Origin: Singulisphaera sp. GP187
GTDB taxonomy: Bacteria; Planctomycetota; Planctomycetia; Isosphaerales; Isosphaeraceae
Direction: 5' to 3'
DNA length: 64,000 nucleotides
Assembly: GCF_900129635.1 (NCBI RefSeq)
Contig: NZ_FSRB01000001.1
Coordinates: forward strand, 2,395,501 to 2,459,500
Under the pieces are notes generated by a model. It did not search any database, was not told where the DNA came from, and was given only the letters and a program-made list of their open reading frames with translations. Below, piece by piece: positions 17,577-25,502 of this stretch (positions are counted from its first letter, which is position 1; the number at the start of each line of letters is the position of its first letter). Both the position numbers and the translations under genes were made by a program.

Positions 17577-19481
17577 TCAATTCGCCGCGCGTTTCTGGCT
17601 CTTCTCCTGTTGCTCCCTCATCTTCTTCTCGAATTCCTTCATCTGGGCTTTGAAGAGGTCGTGCAGGTCATCCTTTTCGCCCGCCCTGGTGAGGTCCTGG
17701 CCCTTCTTGGTGACGGCGATGAAGCCAATGCACATCTCGTCCGTGGTGGCTTCACCCCAGGTCACGAGCTTGGGAGGATGGTTGGGGTTGCGGGGATTGT
17801 CCGAGGAATTGTCAAAGTGCGCGGCGACCTTGACCAGTGTCCCCTTCGGAAGCGTGATCGGCTCTTTGAAGAAATAGGTGTTCTGCCAGCCAAAATCCCA
17901 GTCACCGATCTTGATCAGATCCTGGGTCCGTCCGTCGGGAAATTTGAGTGACATACTCATATTTTTCCCGAGAAGATGCATGTGAGGTGTGACCGCCCAG
18001 GCCTCGAGGTCGAGAGGGACGGGCCAGGCGGCCTCGACCTTATAGTTCCCATCGTTAGCCGGGATCTTCAGGTCGAACTTGATGGCGGCGTTCCAATGCA
18101 GGGTCTGCCGCACCGGCTTCTTGGAAAAGTGGAGGCCGATTCGAGAACGGTCGGTTTCGGGCTTCCCACTCGGATGATAGTGGATTTGCACGACGACGTC
18201 GGCCCGGCTGGGCAGCGCCCTCCCGATCCCGTCGGGGAGATGGCTCGGTTCATTGCCCGGGGCCCAGCCGCCCAGGTCGCCGTCGATCTCAACCCCGGGG
18301 CCTGAGAAGCAGGAATAGCCCTGGCCTGGCTCGGCATCGTCCTTCTTGCGAGCCTCCCCCGAAATATCGACGTAGCTGAGCATATGATGGACCACCCGAC
18401 GGTTGCCGGGCCGATACTCAATGGCCGAGACGTACATGTCTTCCGGCAAGCGGGTCGGCAAGACGAAGCAGCGATAGATATCGTCGCCGGAGGCGGGAAT
18501 CGAGAAGTCTTCGGAGAGTTCCAGGACGAGGTCGGGCGTGCCGAGCGCCCATTCGTCGGCAAATTCGGGAGCAGGGGGCACGCGCTCGGCGTCGCCCAGC
18601 GGGGCGCCGGCTTCGGCCCAGGCGGCCAGCGTGGCGATCTCGTCGGTCGACAGTGAGCGGTCGTTCTTGAAGCCGGGGCCGACGTGCGGGTCCGGTTTCC
18701 AAGGGGGCATCTTCCGCTCTTCGGCGATCGTGGCGATGTCGTCGGCACGCTTGCGAGCCTGCTCATAGGTCTCGAGCGCGAACGGCCCGACCTGACCGCG
18801 ACGATGACACTCCAGACAGTTCTTCTGGAGGATCGAGGCGACCGCGCCGGAATAGGTGGGTGCATCGACGGTCGGTGCGGGCTTCGGGATCGGACAGCCG
18901 ACGGCCGGGACATGGGCGATCGCCACCTCGCGTTTCGCGAGAACGGCGACGATCGCGTCATGGAGCTCGCTGATCTTCGGGTTCGCGTTCTTTTTCTGAC
19001 GTGCGGCGTATTGATCGTCGATTCGCCCGTGATAGCGTATCCGCCCCCGGTCATCGACGACGAACGCCTCGGGCGTGACCGCCGCGCCAAGCTTGGTGGC
19101 GATCACGCCCTTGGGGTCCTGGACGACCGGGAATTCGAGCTCAAAATCCTTGGCGTGAGCGAGCACGTCGTTCGAATTGAGGTCGGGGTCGACGCAAACG
19201 CCCACGATTTTCACCGACTCGGTCGGGAACTCCGCGCGAAGCCGGTTGAGCATCGGGCTGTATGCATTCGAGATCGGGCATTCCGAGGAATAGAAAACGA
19301 GGGCGGAAAGACCACCTTGTGGGGCGGTCAGATCCATGATCTGTCCATCCGGCCCCCGCATCGTGGGCAAAGCGACTTCCGCCACAGGTGCCGAAGCGTC
19401 GCCCCCCGCGAAACTCCAAGTTGCCAGACAAGCAAGGCCGATCCCAAGCATCGACCGTCTCAAAAACGTCGAACCATGCAT
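17577..19481 (-). CDS. Thioredoxin-like / cytochrome c / copper type II monooxygenase fusion
   Basis: 634 residues with a signal peptide (about 8-26) and three parts. Residues about 35-190 are peroxiredoxin/thioredoxin-like, with SSECPISNAY in place of the usual CxxC. Residues about 205-295 carry one heme motif CLECH (222-226). Residues about 300-590 resemble the peptidylglycine/dopamine hydroxylase fold: HHM (365-367) and H434 in QIHYH match the CuH ligands, while H500 and H502 in PHMH and M583 in DEMC match the CuM ligands. A full copper set therefore appears to be present. The C-terminus is a charged coiled tail (KEFEKKMREQQEKSQK). It is likely periplasmic and redox-active; the substrate is unknown. 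A GAGGGA ribosome site lies 8 bases before the ATG. Confidence 0.85.
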   Translation of the reverse strand: MHGSTFLRRSMLGIGLACLATWSFAGGDASAPVAEVALPTMRGPDGQIMDLTAPQGGLSALVFYSSECPISNAYSPMLNRLRAEFPTESVKIVGVCVDPDLNSNDVLAHAKDFELEFPVVQDPKGVIATKLGAAVTPEAFVVDDRGRIRYHGRIDDQYAARQKKNANPKISELHDAIVAVLAKREVAIAHVPAVGCPIPKPAPTVDAPTYSGAVASILQKNCLECHRRGQVGPFALETYEQARKRADDIATIAEERKMPPWKPDPHVGPGFKNDRSLSTDEIATLAAWAEAGAPLGDAERVPPAPEFADEWALGTPDLVLELSEDFSIPASGDDIYRCFVLPTRLPEDMYVSAIEYRPGNRRVVHHMLSYVDISGEARKKDDAEPGQGYSCFSGPGVEIDGDLGGWAPGNEPSHLPDGIGRALPSRADVVVQIHYHPSGKPETDRSRIGLHFSKKPVRQTLHWNAAIKFDLKIPANDGNYKVEAAWPVPLDLEAWAVTPHMHLLGKNMSMSLKFPDGRTQDLIKIGDWDFGWQNTYFFKEPITLPKGTLVKVAAHFDNSSDNPRNPNHPPKLVTWGEATTDEMCIGFIAVTKKGQDLTRAGEKDDLHDLFKAQMKEFEKKMREQQEKSQKRAAN

Positions 19482-19791
19482 GACACTGATCCCTCGAAGG
19501 AGGAAGCGGGGGCCGGATGGAGCTTGCCGGCAGAGGATGCAAGCAGGTCAGCAAGCCCGTCATTGGGAAGTTGACGCGTCAAGGACCTCGTCGTCTACGT
19601 CACGGATCGCTTCGGAGCGGGGAGGCCGACCCTCCTCCTCTCCAAATCATAGACGTAGGGCCGGAAATCTTCGCGCAAAAAATCGAGGGAATCGCCCGCG
19701 ACGGAGCCATTCCCTTGATTCGAGGGAATCGCCCACGCCGGAGCCACTCCCTTGATGTTGCCAACCAATAACCGATCACGCGGACGCGGGG
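19482..19791. other. Intergenic region upstream of the monooxygenase fusion
   Basis: About 310 bases. It holds the promoter region of the minus-strand fusion gene and, at its far end, the duplicated hairpin at 19677-19756 that lies downstream of the ZIP transporter. No gene was seen. Confidence 0.5.
19677..19756 (-). terminator. Duplicated hairpin (37-bp tandem repeat), likely terminator of ZIP gene
   Basis: Two direct repeats of 37 bases (19683-19719 and 19720-19756) differ at three positions. Each can fold through GGGAAT / ATTCCC-type arms (the second is weaker). Read on the minus strand, the distal hairpin is followed by GATTTTTT (A run at 19677-19682 on the plus strand). The position, 36 bases beyond the ZIP stop, fits a terminator that was tandemly duplicated. 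Confidence 0.5.
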
Positions 19792-20727
19792 TTAGCCACG
19801 TTCCCGCACCGTGGCTGCGGCCGGTACAGCCGAGTGATGCGGCGCCTGATCGTGCGCGTCGCTCGGTTCCCACATGGATGTCAGGCCCATCAAGGCGAAG
19901 CCGGCGAGGAGGGCCAACGAGAGGAAAACACGATCGTGCTCGTGAAATTGCAGTTCGGGGAGCAAGTCGCTGAGCGCAATGCAGAGAAAGGTCCCGGCCG
20001 AGAAGGCCAGGGCGGCCGCCGTGGCCGAGGCGGCCGCGTCCGGCTCCATCTTCCCCATGCCCAACAGAAAAATGGCGACGCCGAGCGGGATCATCAGGGC
20101 GAAGCCGAGGTTGACCAAGTGAGCCAGCATCCGCGGTGCGCCCGCGCGAAGCATCAGGCTGACGATGGTCAGGGCATCAGCCGGCTTATGGATGATCGTG
20201 GCCAGGAAGACCCCCCAGGCGGCGACCCCCACCGCGTTCGGTTCCCCTTTCGCGATCACCGAGGCACTGGCGAGGGCGACGCCTCCCGCCAAAGAATGCG
20301 CGGCGAGGCCGAACGCGGCCGCCCCCCAGTGGAGCGAGGTGCCCTTCGTTCCCGACGCCGAACCGCCGGGCGCGGCCGAGTCGACCAGTCCGGCGGAGTG
20401 GCCTCGGCCCGGCGAATGCTCATGGGCATGGGTCGGGCACGGCTCGGTGGGATCCGCCGGAGCCTCGTGGTGGTGGAACGCGAAGAATCGTTCCAGGAAA
20501 AAGAGCGCGAGCAGCCCGAACGCCGACCAGTTCAGGGTGTGGGCCGACCCCATTCGAACCGCCTCGGGCATCATATGGAAGAAGGCCGCGCCGAGCATGG
20601 CGCCCGCGGAGAAGCTCAGGTAGCCCTGAAGCCGGGTGTGCGTCAACACGGTCGCCAACGGCAGGAGCCCGCCGAGAACGCTCACGCCGACGATCGCGAT
20701 GCTGAACAGCACGAGGGTCGTGGTCAT
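19792..20727 (-). CDS. ZIP family divalent metal transporter
   Basis: 311 residues with about eight hydrophobic segments. The variable loop between helices 3 and 4 is histidine-rich (FHHHEAP and THAHEHSPGRGH), as usual for ZIP proteins. The metal-path motifs are recognisable but altered: helix 4 reads HSLAGGVAL and helix 5 reads HKPADALTI, where many bacterial ZIPs have HNxPEG and HExPHE. It is an inner-membrane carrier, most likely for zinc or iron uptake, but direction and metal are not certain because of the changed motifs. The C-terminus also carries histidines (DAHDQAPHHS). It is transcribed alone. Confidence 0.85.
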   Translation of the reverse strand: MTTTLVLFSIAIVGVSVLGGLLPLATVLTHTRLQGYLSFSAGAMLGAAFFHMMPEAVRMGSAHTLNWSAFGLLALFFLERFFAFHHHEAPADPTEPCPTHAHEHSPGRGHSAGLVDSAAPGGSASGTKGTSLHWGAAAFGLAAHSLAGGVALASASVIAKGEPNAVGVAAWGVFLATIIHKPADALTIVSLMLRAGAPRMLAHLVNLGFALMIPLGVAIFLLGMGKMEPDAAASATAAALAFSAGTFLCIALSDLLPELQFHEHDRVFLSLALLAGFALMGLTSMWEPSDAHDQAPHHSAVPAAATVRERG

Positions 20728-20893
20728 CGTAGTTACTTGTCTTCCCTCGCCCTTGAGGTTTTCCCTTGTTCCGCCGACGCTGCGCGGAAATAATAGATCT
20801 CAAGGAACCTGGAGGCGGTTGCCAATCGGCCGAGCCCATTTCTAAATACCGGCCGTCCTCATTGCGACCCGCGCCGATCCCCAAGGGAATCCC

Positions 20894-21181
20894 ATGGCCA
20901 AGCTGAGCGAACCGGAGATCCTGGAGAGGATGGCCACTGCCAAGGGGTGGGAGCGGGAGGGCGACATGCTCATCCGCTCGTGGCAATTCCCATCCTTCCG
21001 CCGCGCCCTTGAGTTTGTCAACCAAGTGGCCGCGGTGGCTGAGAAGTACGACCATCACCCCGATATCATCTTGAGCTACCGTCAAGTACGGCTCGAACTC
21101 TCCACCCACTCCGATGGTGGCCTGACCCCGACCGACTTCTCGTTCGCATCTGAGATCAACGTTCTACCCACCGATCGCTGA
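20894..21181 (+). CDS. phhB: Pterin-4-alpha-carbinolamine dehydratase
   Basis: A 95-residue cytosolic enzyme that dehydrates 4a-hydroxytetrahydropterin to recycle the cofactor of aromatic amino acid hydroxylases; in organisms without such hydroxylases the family is linked to molybdopterin or folate metabolism. The active-site signature EKYDHHPDIILSYRQVRLEL (about 50-69) contains the histidine pair and the downstream LSTHSDGGLTPTDFSFA. Length is normal for the family. No phenylalanine hydroxylase gene is adjacent, so the physiological partner cannot be named. Confidence 0.92.
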   Translation: MAKLSEPEILERMATAKGWEREGDMLIRSWQFPSFRRALEFVNQVAAVAEKYDHHPDIILSYRQVRLELSTHSDGGLTPTDFSFASEINVLPTDR

Positions 21182-21195
21182 TCGGCTACGGGCGA

Positions 21196-21226
21196 AGAAA
21201 AACCCCCGACGATTGCTGCCGGGGGT
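21196..21226 (-). terminator. Rho-independent terminator of the small basic protein gene
   Basis: Read on the minus strand, ACCCCCG/CGGGGGT form a G+C-rich stem with a loop of about 11 bases, immediately followed by TTTTTCTTC. It lies about 50 bases past the stop of the small basic protein gene. Confidence 0.75.
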
Positions 21227-21276
21227 CGCTCGTAACCTGGTGATCGGTACTGCCGACCCAACCCACGTCAAAGACG

Positions 21277-21468
21277 TCAGCTCGGTCGCTTGGGACCCGA
21301 TTGCCCGGGAGCCAGACGGCGGAACTTGGTCTTGGGCAGGTTGAAAACACCCTGCGCCGGCAGCCAACGCTCGTCCTCTTGCAGCAAGGCCAAGCGCTCG
21401 GGCCTCGTCAACACGTTCCGGGTTCGGGTCAACCCGCCCCCCTTTTTCAGACTCTTATCAATCGACAT
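21277..21468 (-). CDS. Small basic protein of the PVC superphylum (signature family)
   Basis: 63 residues, strongly basic, starting MSIDKSLKKGGGLTRTRNVL and continuing TRPERLALLQEDERW...VFNLPKTKFRRL. This matches from memory the small basic protein conserved across Planctomycetes, Verrucomicrobia and Chlamydiae, proposed to have a housekeeping, nucleic-acid-binding role. No catalytic residues and no membrane segment. It is a single-gene unit with its own terminator. The function is not established. Its presence is one of the best taxonomic pointers in the window. Confidence 0.85.
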   Translation of the reverse strand: MSIDKSLKKGGGLTRTRNVLTRPERLALLQEDERWLPAQGVFNLPKTKFRRLAPGQSGPKRPS

Positions 21469-21709
21469 CGCCCTGATTCCCCCGGCGCCGCCTCGAACTT
21501 GCGACTCATTGCCACGAAATTATCGCCTCCCGCGGACAAATGGTCCCGGGGCGAAAGAGACGATCTTAATCCAAACGACTCACCCGACGCAAGGCAAACG
21601 TCGAAGTCGCGCAACGCGAGCGGACTTGTTCGGCTCGTTCGTTTGGTTTACTGTCGTATTCCGTGAGAAATCCCAGCGAATCCGGCTTTAGTGAGAAGGA
21701 CCCCGCGGC

Positions 21710-22600
21710 GTGACACTGCTCGAGACCGCACTCGAAGGACTGCCGAAACGCCAGGGCAAAGTTCGCGACGTTTATGACCTCGGCGATCGCCTCTTGATGA
21801 TCGCGAGCGACCGGATCAGCGCCTACGATTGGGTCATGCCGAACGGCATCCCCGATAAGGGACGGATCCTGACCGGCGTCAGCATGTTCTGGTTCAACCA
21901 GTTGGGCGTTTCCCACCACGTGCTGTCAACCGACGTCCAGGACGCTCGGCTCAACCTCTCGGCCGAGATCGTTGAGGCGTTGACCGGCCGATCGATGATC
22001 GTCAAGAAAGCCGCCGTGATCCCGTTCGAGTGTGTCGTGCGCGGCTATCTCTCGGGGAGTGGCTGGCGCGAGTATCGCCAGTCGGGGACGGTCTGCAACG
22101 AACGCCTGCCCGAGGGCCTGGTCGAAAGCTCCAAGCTCGACCGCCCTTACTTCACGCCCGCCACCAAGGCGGAGAGCGGGCACGACGAGAACGTTTCCTA
22201 CTCGGTGCTGGTCGATGCCCTGGGCACCGTCGAGGCCGAGACCCTGCGCGATCGAAGCATCGCCCTCTACGAGCAGGCGGGCGAACGGGCCCTTGCCCAA
22301 GGCCTGATCCTGGCGGACACCAAGTTTGAGTGGGGACACGACCGGGAAACGGGCGAAATCCTCCTGATCGACGAGGTTTTGACCCCGGACAGCTCGCGGT
22401 TCTGGTCGACCGAGACTTATCAGCCGGGGGGACCTCAGCCCTCGTTCGACAAGCAGTTCGTTCGCGACTGGCTGGATGCGTCCGGCTGGGACAAGTCGAG
22501 CCCTCCCCCCACCTTGCCCGACGACGTCGTGGCGAAGACTCGCGAAAAATACGTGGACGCTTACGAGACTCTGACAGGCCAAGCCTTCCCCTGGAAATGA
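21710..22600 (+). CDS. purC: Phosphoribosylaminoimidazole-succinocarboxamide synthase
   Basis: SAICAR synthase, the ATP-dependent step of purine synthesis that joins aspartate to CAIR. It has 296 residues, the longer form of the family. Motifs: QGKVRDVYDLGDRLLMIASD (about 14-33), SDRISAYDWVMPNGIPDKG, VVRGYLSGSGWREY and DTKFEWGHD. The start is GTG, preceded by GAGAAGGA about 10 bases upstream. The stop is one base before the ATG of aroC, so purC and aroC form an operon; no other pur gene is adjacent. Confidence 0.96.
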   Translation: MTLLETALEGLPKRQGKVRDVYDLGDRLLMIASDRISAYDWVMPNGIPDKGRILTGVSMFWFNQLGVSHHVLSTDVQDARLNLSAEIVEALTGRSMIVKKAAVIPFECVVRGYLSGSGWREYRQSGTVCNERLPEGLVESSKLDRPYFTPATKAESGHDENVSYSVLVDALGTVEAETLRDRSIALYEQAGERALAQGLILADTKFEWGHDRETGEILLIDEVLTPDSSRFWSTETYQPGGPQPSFDKQFVRDWLDASGWDKSSPPPTLPDDVVAKTREKYVDAYETLTGQAFPWK

Positions 22601-22601
22601 C

Positions 22602-23756
22602 ATGCTCCGCTACCTGACCGCAGGCGAGTCCCACGGCCCCGCCCTCACCGCGATCGTTGAAGGCTTTCCCTCGGGGATCACGATCGACCGCGAACTGATC
22701 GATGGCGAGTTGAAGCGGAGGCAAGGGGGGTACGGCCGCGGGAAGCGGCAAACGCTCGAGACCGATCGCATCATCATCGACTCGGGGACCTATCACGGGG
22801 TCACGACCGGTGCGCCGATCACGCTGAGGCTCGTCAACAATGACGCCAAGCTCGAGCGGCTCCAGGAACCGGCCTCGCCCCGGGGTGGCCACATCGATCT
22901 GGCCGGCTCGATCAACTATCAGACGGGGATCCGCCAGGTCCTCGAGCGTGCCAGCGCCCGCGAAACCGCGCTTCGGGTCGCGGTCGGAGCCTTGGCCAAG
23001 CTCTTGCTCAGAGAGCTCGGGATCGATGTCATCGGCTATGTTCGCGAGTTGGGTGGGATCGCCGCTCCCCCTCTCGCTTTCGACTTGACGGTGCGCGACG
23101 CCAGCCCCGTCTACACGCTCAATCCCGGGGCCGACCCGTCGATCGTCGCGGCGATCGACGCCGCCAAGGCGGCGGGCGACACGCTCGGCGGCATTGTCGA
23201 GACGATTGTGACCGGATGCCCGATCGGGCTCGGCAGCCACGCGCAGTGGGACCGCAAGCTCGATGCGCGACTGGCGCTGGCCGTGATGAGCATCCAGGCG
23301 ATCAAGGGCGTCGAGATCGGTCTCGGGATCGAGGCGGCCCGCCGGCCGGGTTCGCAGGTGATGGATCCGATCGCCCACGAGTCCGACCACCCCGGCTCCG
23401 ACCGCCGGTTCGGCTTCCGACGCCCCACGAACAACGCGGGCGGCATCGAAGGGGGCACGTCGAACGGCGAGCCGATCGTCGTCCGTGCCTCGAAGAAGCC
23501 GATCAGCACGCTCGCAGCCCGAGGGCCGTCGGTGAACATGGCGACCAAGAGCCCGCAGCTTGCCGCCTATGAACGCTCCGATGTGTGCGCGGTCCCTGCC
23601 GCCAGCGTGATCGTGGAGAACGTGGTGGCCTTCGAGATCGCCGCGGCGATCGTCGAGAAATACGTCGGCACCAGCCTGGGCGCCATCAAGGCGGCCCACG
23701 CGGCGCTCCATGAGCTCGCCCGCACGCATCTGGAAACGTGGGGAACCGCTCCCTGA
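22602..23756 (+). CDS. aroC: Chorismate synthase
   Basis: Catalyses the last shikimate step, EPSP to chorismate, using reduced FMN. 384 residues, the usual length. The three family signatures are present: GESHGPALTAIVEGFP (about 8-23), RASARETALRVAVGALAK (about 124-141), and RSDVCAVPAASVI near the C-terminus. It begins one base after the purC stop and is probably translated from the same message. Confidence 0.97.
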   Translation: MLRYLTAGESHGPALTAIVEGFPSGITIDRELIDGELKRRQGGYGRGKRQTLETDRIIIDSGTYHGVTTGAPITLRLVNNDAKLERLQEPASPRGGHIDLAGSINYQTGIRQVLERASARETALRVAVGALAKLLLRELGIDVIGYVRELGGIAAPPLAFDLTVRDASPVYTLNPGADPSIVAAIDAAKAAGDTLGGIVETIVTGCPIGLGSHAQWDRKLDARLALAVMSIQAIKGVEIGLGIEAARRPGSQVMDPIAHESDHPGSDRRFGFRRPTNNAGGIEGGTSNGEPIVVRASKKPISTLAARGPSVNMATKSPQLAAYERSDVCAVPAASVIVENVVAFEIAAAIVEKYVGTSLGAIKAAHAALHELARTHLETWGTAP

Positions 23757-23986
23757 CCTGACTGGATGTGGTCGCGTCGTGGGACGACTCACGCCCCTGA
23801 TTCCGGCGATCGCCGGCAAACTCAAATTGAGGCGGTCGGCCGTTTGGATTATCCTGACGGCCGATCGCGCACGAACTCAAACGGCGGGCGGAGTCTTGCC
23901 GGCGCGCAGCCAATTCGAACGGATCGATCCCGGCGCTCGCCGGATCAAGTCCGATTCGAGTCCCCCCTCGCACACGGGAGGCAAGG

Positions 23987-25315
23987 ATGTTTCCCCTGGC
24001 ACGTCCGTACCGTCAGATCCTCGCGACCTGCATTCTGGTCGTCACCGCGGTGCTGCCGACGTCCTACGTCATCGTGACCGCCTGGAAGATCAACCGACCG
24101 GGACATCTTCGGGACATCGAAGTCGAGATGAGCCGCCAGCTCGGGCTCCAGGTGAGTCTCGAGGGCATTCGCTATCCCTGTCCCGGCGAGGTGATCTGCC
24201 GAGGGGTGGTCATCCGCCAGGAAGAACCGAGACGGAAAGGCCTGACCGAAATCGCCCGGGCCCGGTCGGTCCGACTGCGCCGGGGCGATCGCGAACTCGT
24301 GGTGGAAACCGACGGGCTTCGGCTCCGAGGCGAGAGTCCGAAGCTGGCCATGGCCCAACTCGGCCTGATCCTTCAGCGCCCCAGCGATGGCTCGTTCGAT
24401 CGGGTGAGCCTCTCCGCGCCGACCTGCGATCTCGATCTCGACGTCGATAACCTGCACTTCTCATTGCGTGAGGTGGCTGGCGTCTTCCAGACCGACCGGG
24501 TCGCTCCCACAGTCAAGGCGAGCTACCGAATGGTCGCGAAGGGCTCCAACACCCGCTGCGAGCTGACTCTAACGCGCGACCGGAAAACCGAGCCGGTCCG
24601 GACCACGCTCGCGATCAAAACGATGGATGGCCTGCCACTCCCCGGCCACGTTCTTGACGTCTTCTTCGATTCGACCGACTGGCTCGGCGCCGCCGCGCGA
24701 GTCGAGGGAGCGCTGACCTTGCGTCAGACGGGGGCCAAGGACTGGGAGGCCGACTTCCAGGGAGATTTGCATGATATTGACATGAATACCCTTGTCGGTC
24801 GACGGTTTCCCAGTCACCGGCTCAGCGGCCTGGCGCACCTGGCGATCAAGTCGGCCCGCTGGGGCGATCGCCCCGGCCAGGGGATGGGCTGGATCGAGGC
24901 CTCCGGCGAAATGACCACCGGCCAGGGTTCGATGGGGAAAGATCTCCTCAACGCGCTGGCGACCGAAATGAACTTTCGGCTCCCTGAGAAAAGCGCGAAG
25001 TACGGAACCGGTGACAGCAAAGTCGACGTCGAGTTCCAGGCCATGGGACTCACCTTCGAGATCCGCCGGGATGGCGAGATTCGCCTCGGCGGGGCACTCG
25101 GCAATGAGTTTGCGCCCGACGCGGTGCTGGCCCGGCAGACGAGTGCCTTGGCCTACGCCCCCCGAGGCGCGGCCAACGTTCGAGGTCTGATCAAGACCCT
25201 GGTTCCCACGAATGCCAGCGATCCGGTCATGGTCCCGCTCACCCAGGAATCGCGCGTCCTCCTCTGCTTCCCGGCTCCGCCCCAACTCGTCCCGAAACGC
25301 ATCGAAGGGAATTAA
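23987..25315 (+). CDS. AsmA-like membrane-anchored protein, function unknown
   Basis: 442 residues. One hydrophobic helix (about 9-32) anchors the N-terminus, and the rest is predicted outside the cytoplasm. After the anchor the pattern VEMSRQLGLQVSLEGIRYPCPGEV, with repeated short beta-like segments, resembles the AsmA/TamB style of large envelope proteins, but I see no diagnostic motif. A GGGAGGCAAGG ribosome site lies just before the ATG. It stands alone in the same direction as the protease pseudogene that follows. The family assignment is a guess from architecture. Confidence 0.6.
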   Translation: MFPLARPYRQILATCILVVTAVLPTSYVIVTAWKINRPGHLRDIEVEMSRQLGLQVSLEGIRYPCPGEVICRGVVIRQEEPRRKGLTEIARARSVRLRRGDRELVVETDGLRLRGESPKLAMAQLGLILQRPSDGSFDRVSLSAPTCDLDLDVDNLHFSLREVAGVFQTDRVAPTVKASYRMVAKGSNTRCELTLTRDRKTEPVRTTLAIKTMDGLPLPGHVLDVFFDSTDWLGAAARVEGALTLRQTGAKDWEADFQGDLHDIDMNTLVGRRFPSHRLSGLAHLAIKSARWGDRPGQGMGWIEASGEMTTGQGSMGKDLLNALATEMNFRLPEKSAKYGTGDSKVDVEFQAMGLTFEIRRDGEIRLGGALGNEFAPDAVLARQTSALAYAPRGAANVRGLIKTLVPTNASDPVMVPLTQESRVLLCFPAPPQLVPKRIEGN

Positions 25316-25502
25316 TCCGTCCGTCTCTCGGTCTCAGGGTGGTGGGGAAGAATGGCAGCTCATCTCATCGCTGATCTTAACTGATCAGAATATCGTTGCG
25401 ATCGGCGGCCCCCTCGCTTACTTTATCGAGCATGTTGAATTCAAGAGTGCGAGCAAGCTCCCCCCCTTCGCTTCGCATTGCATCCGTTCGCAGGGGGTCG
25501 AC

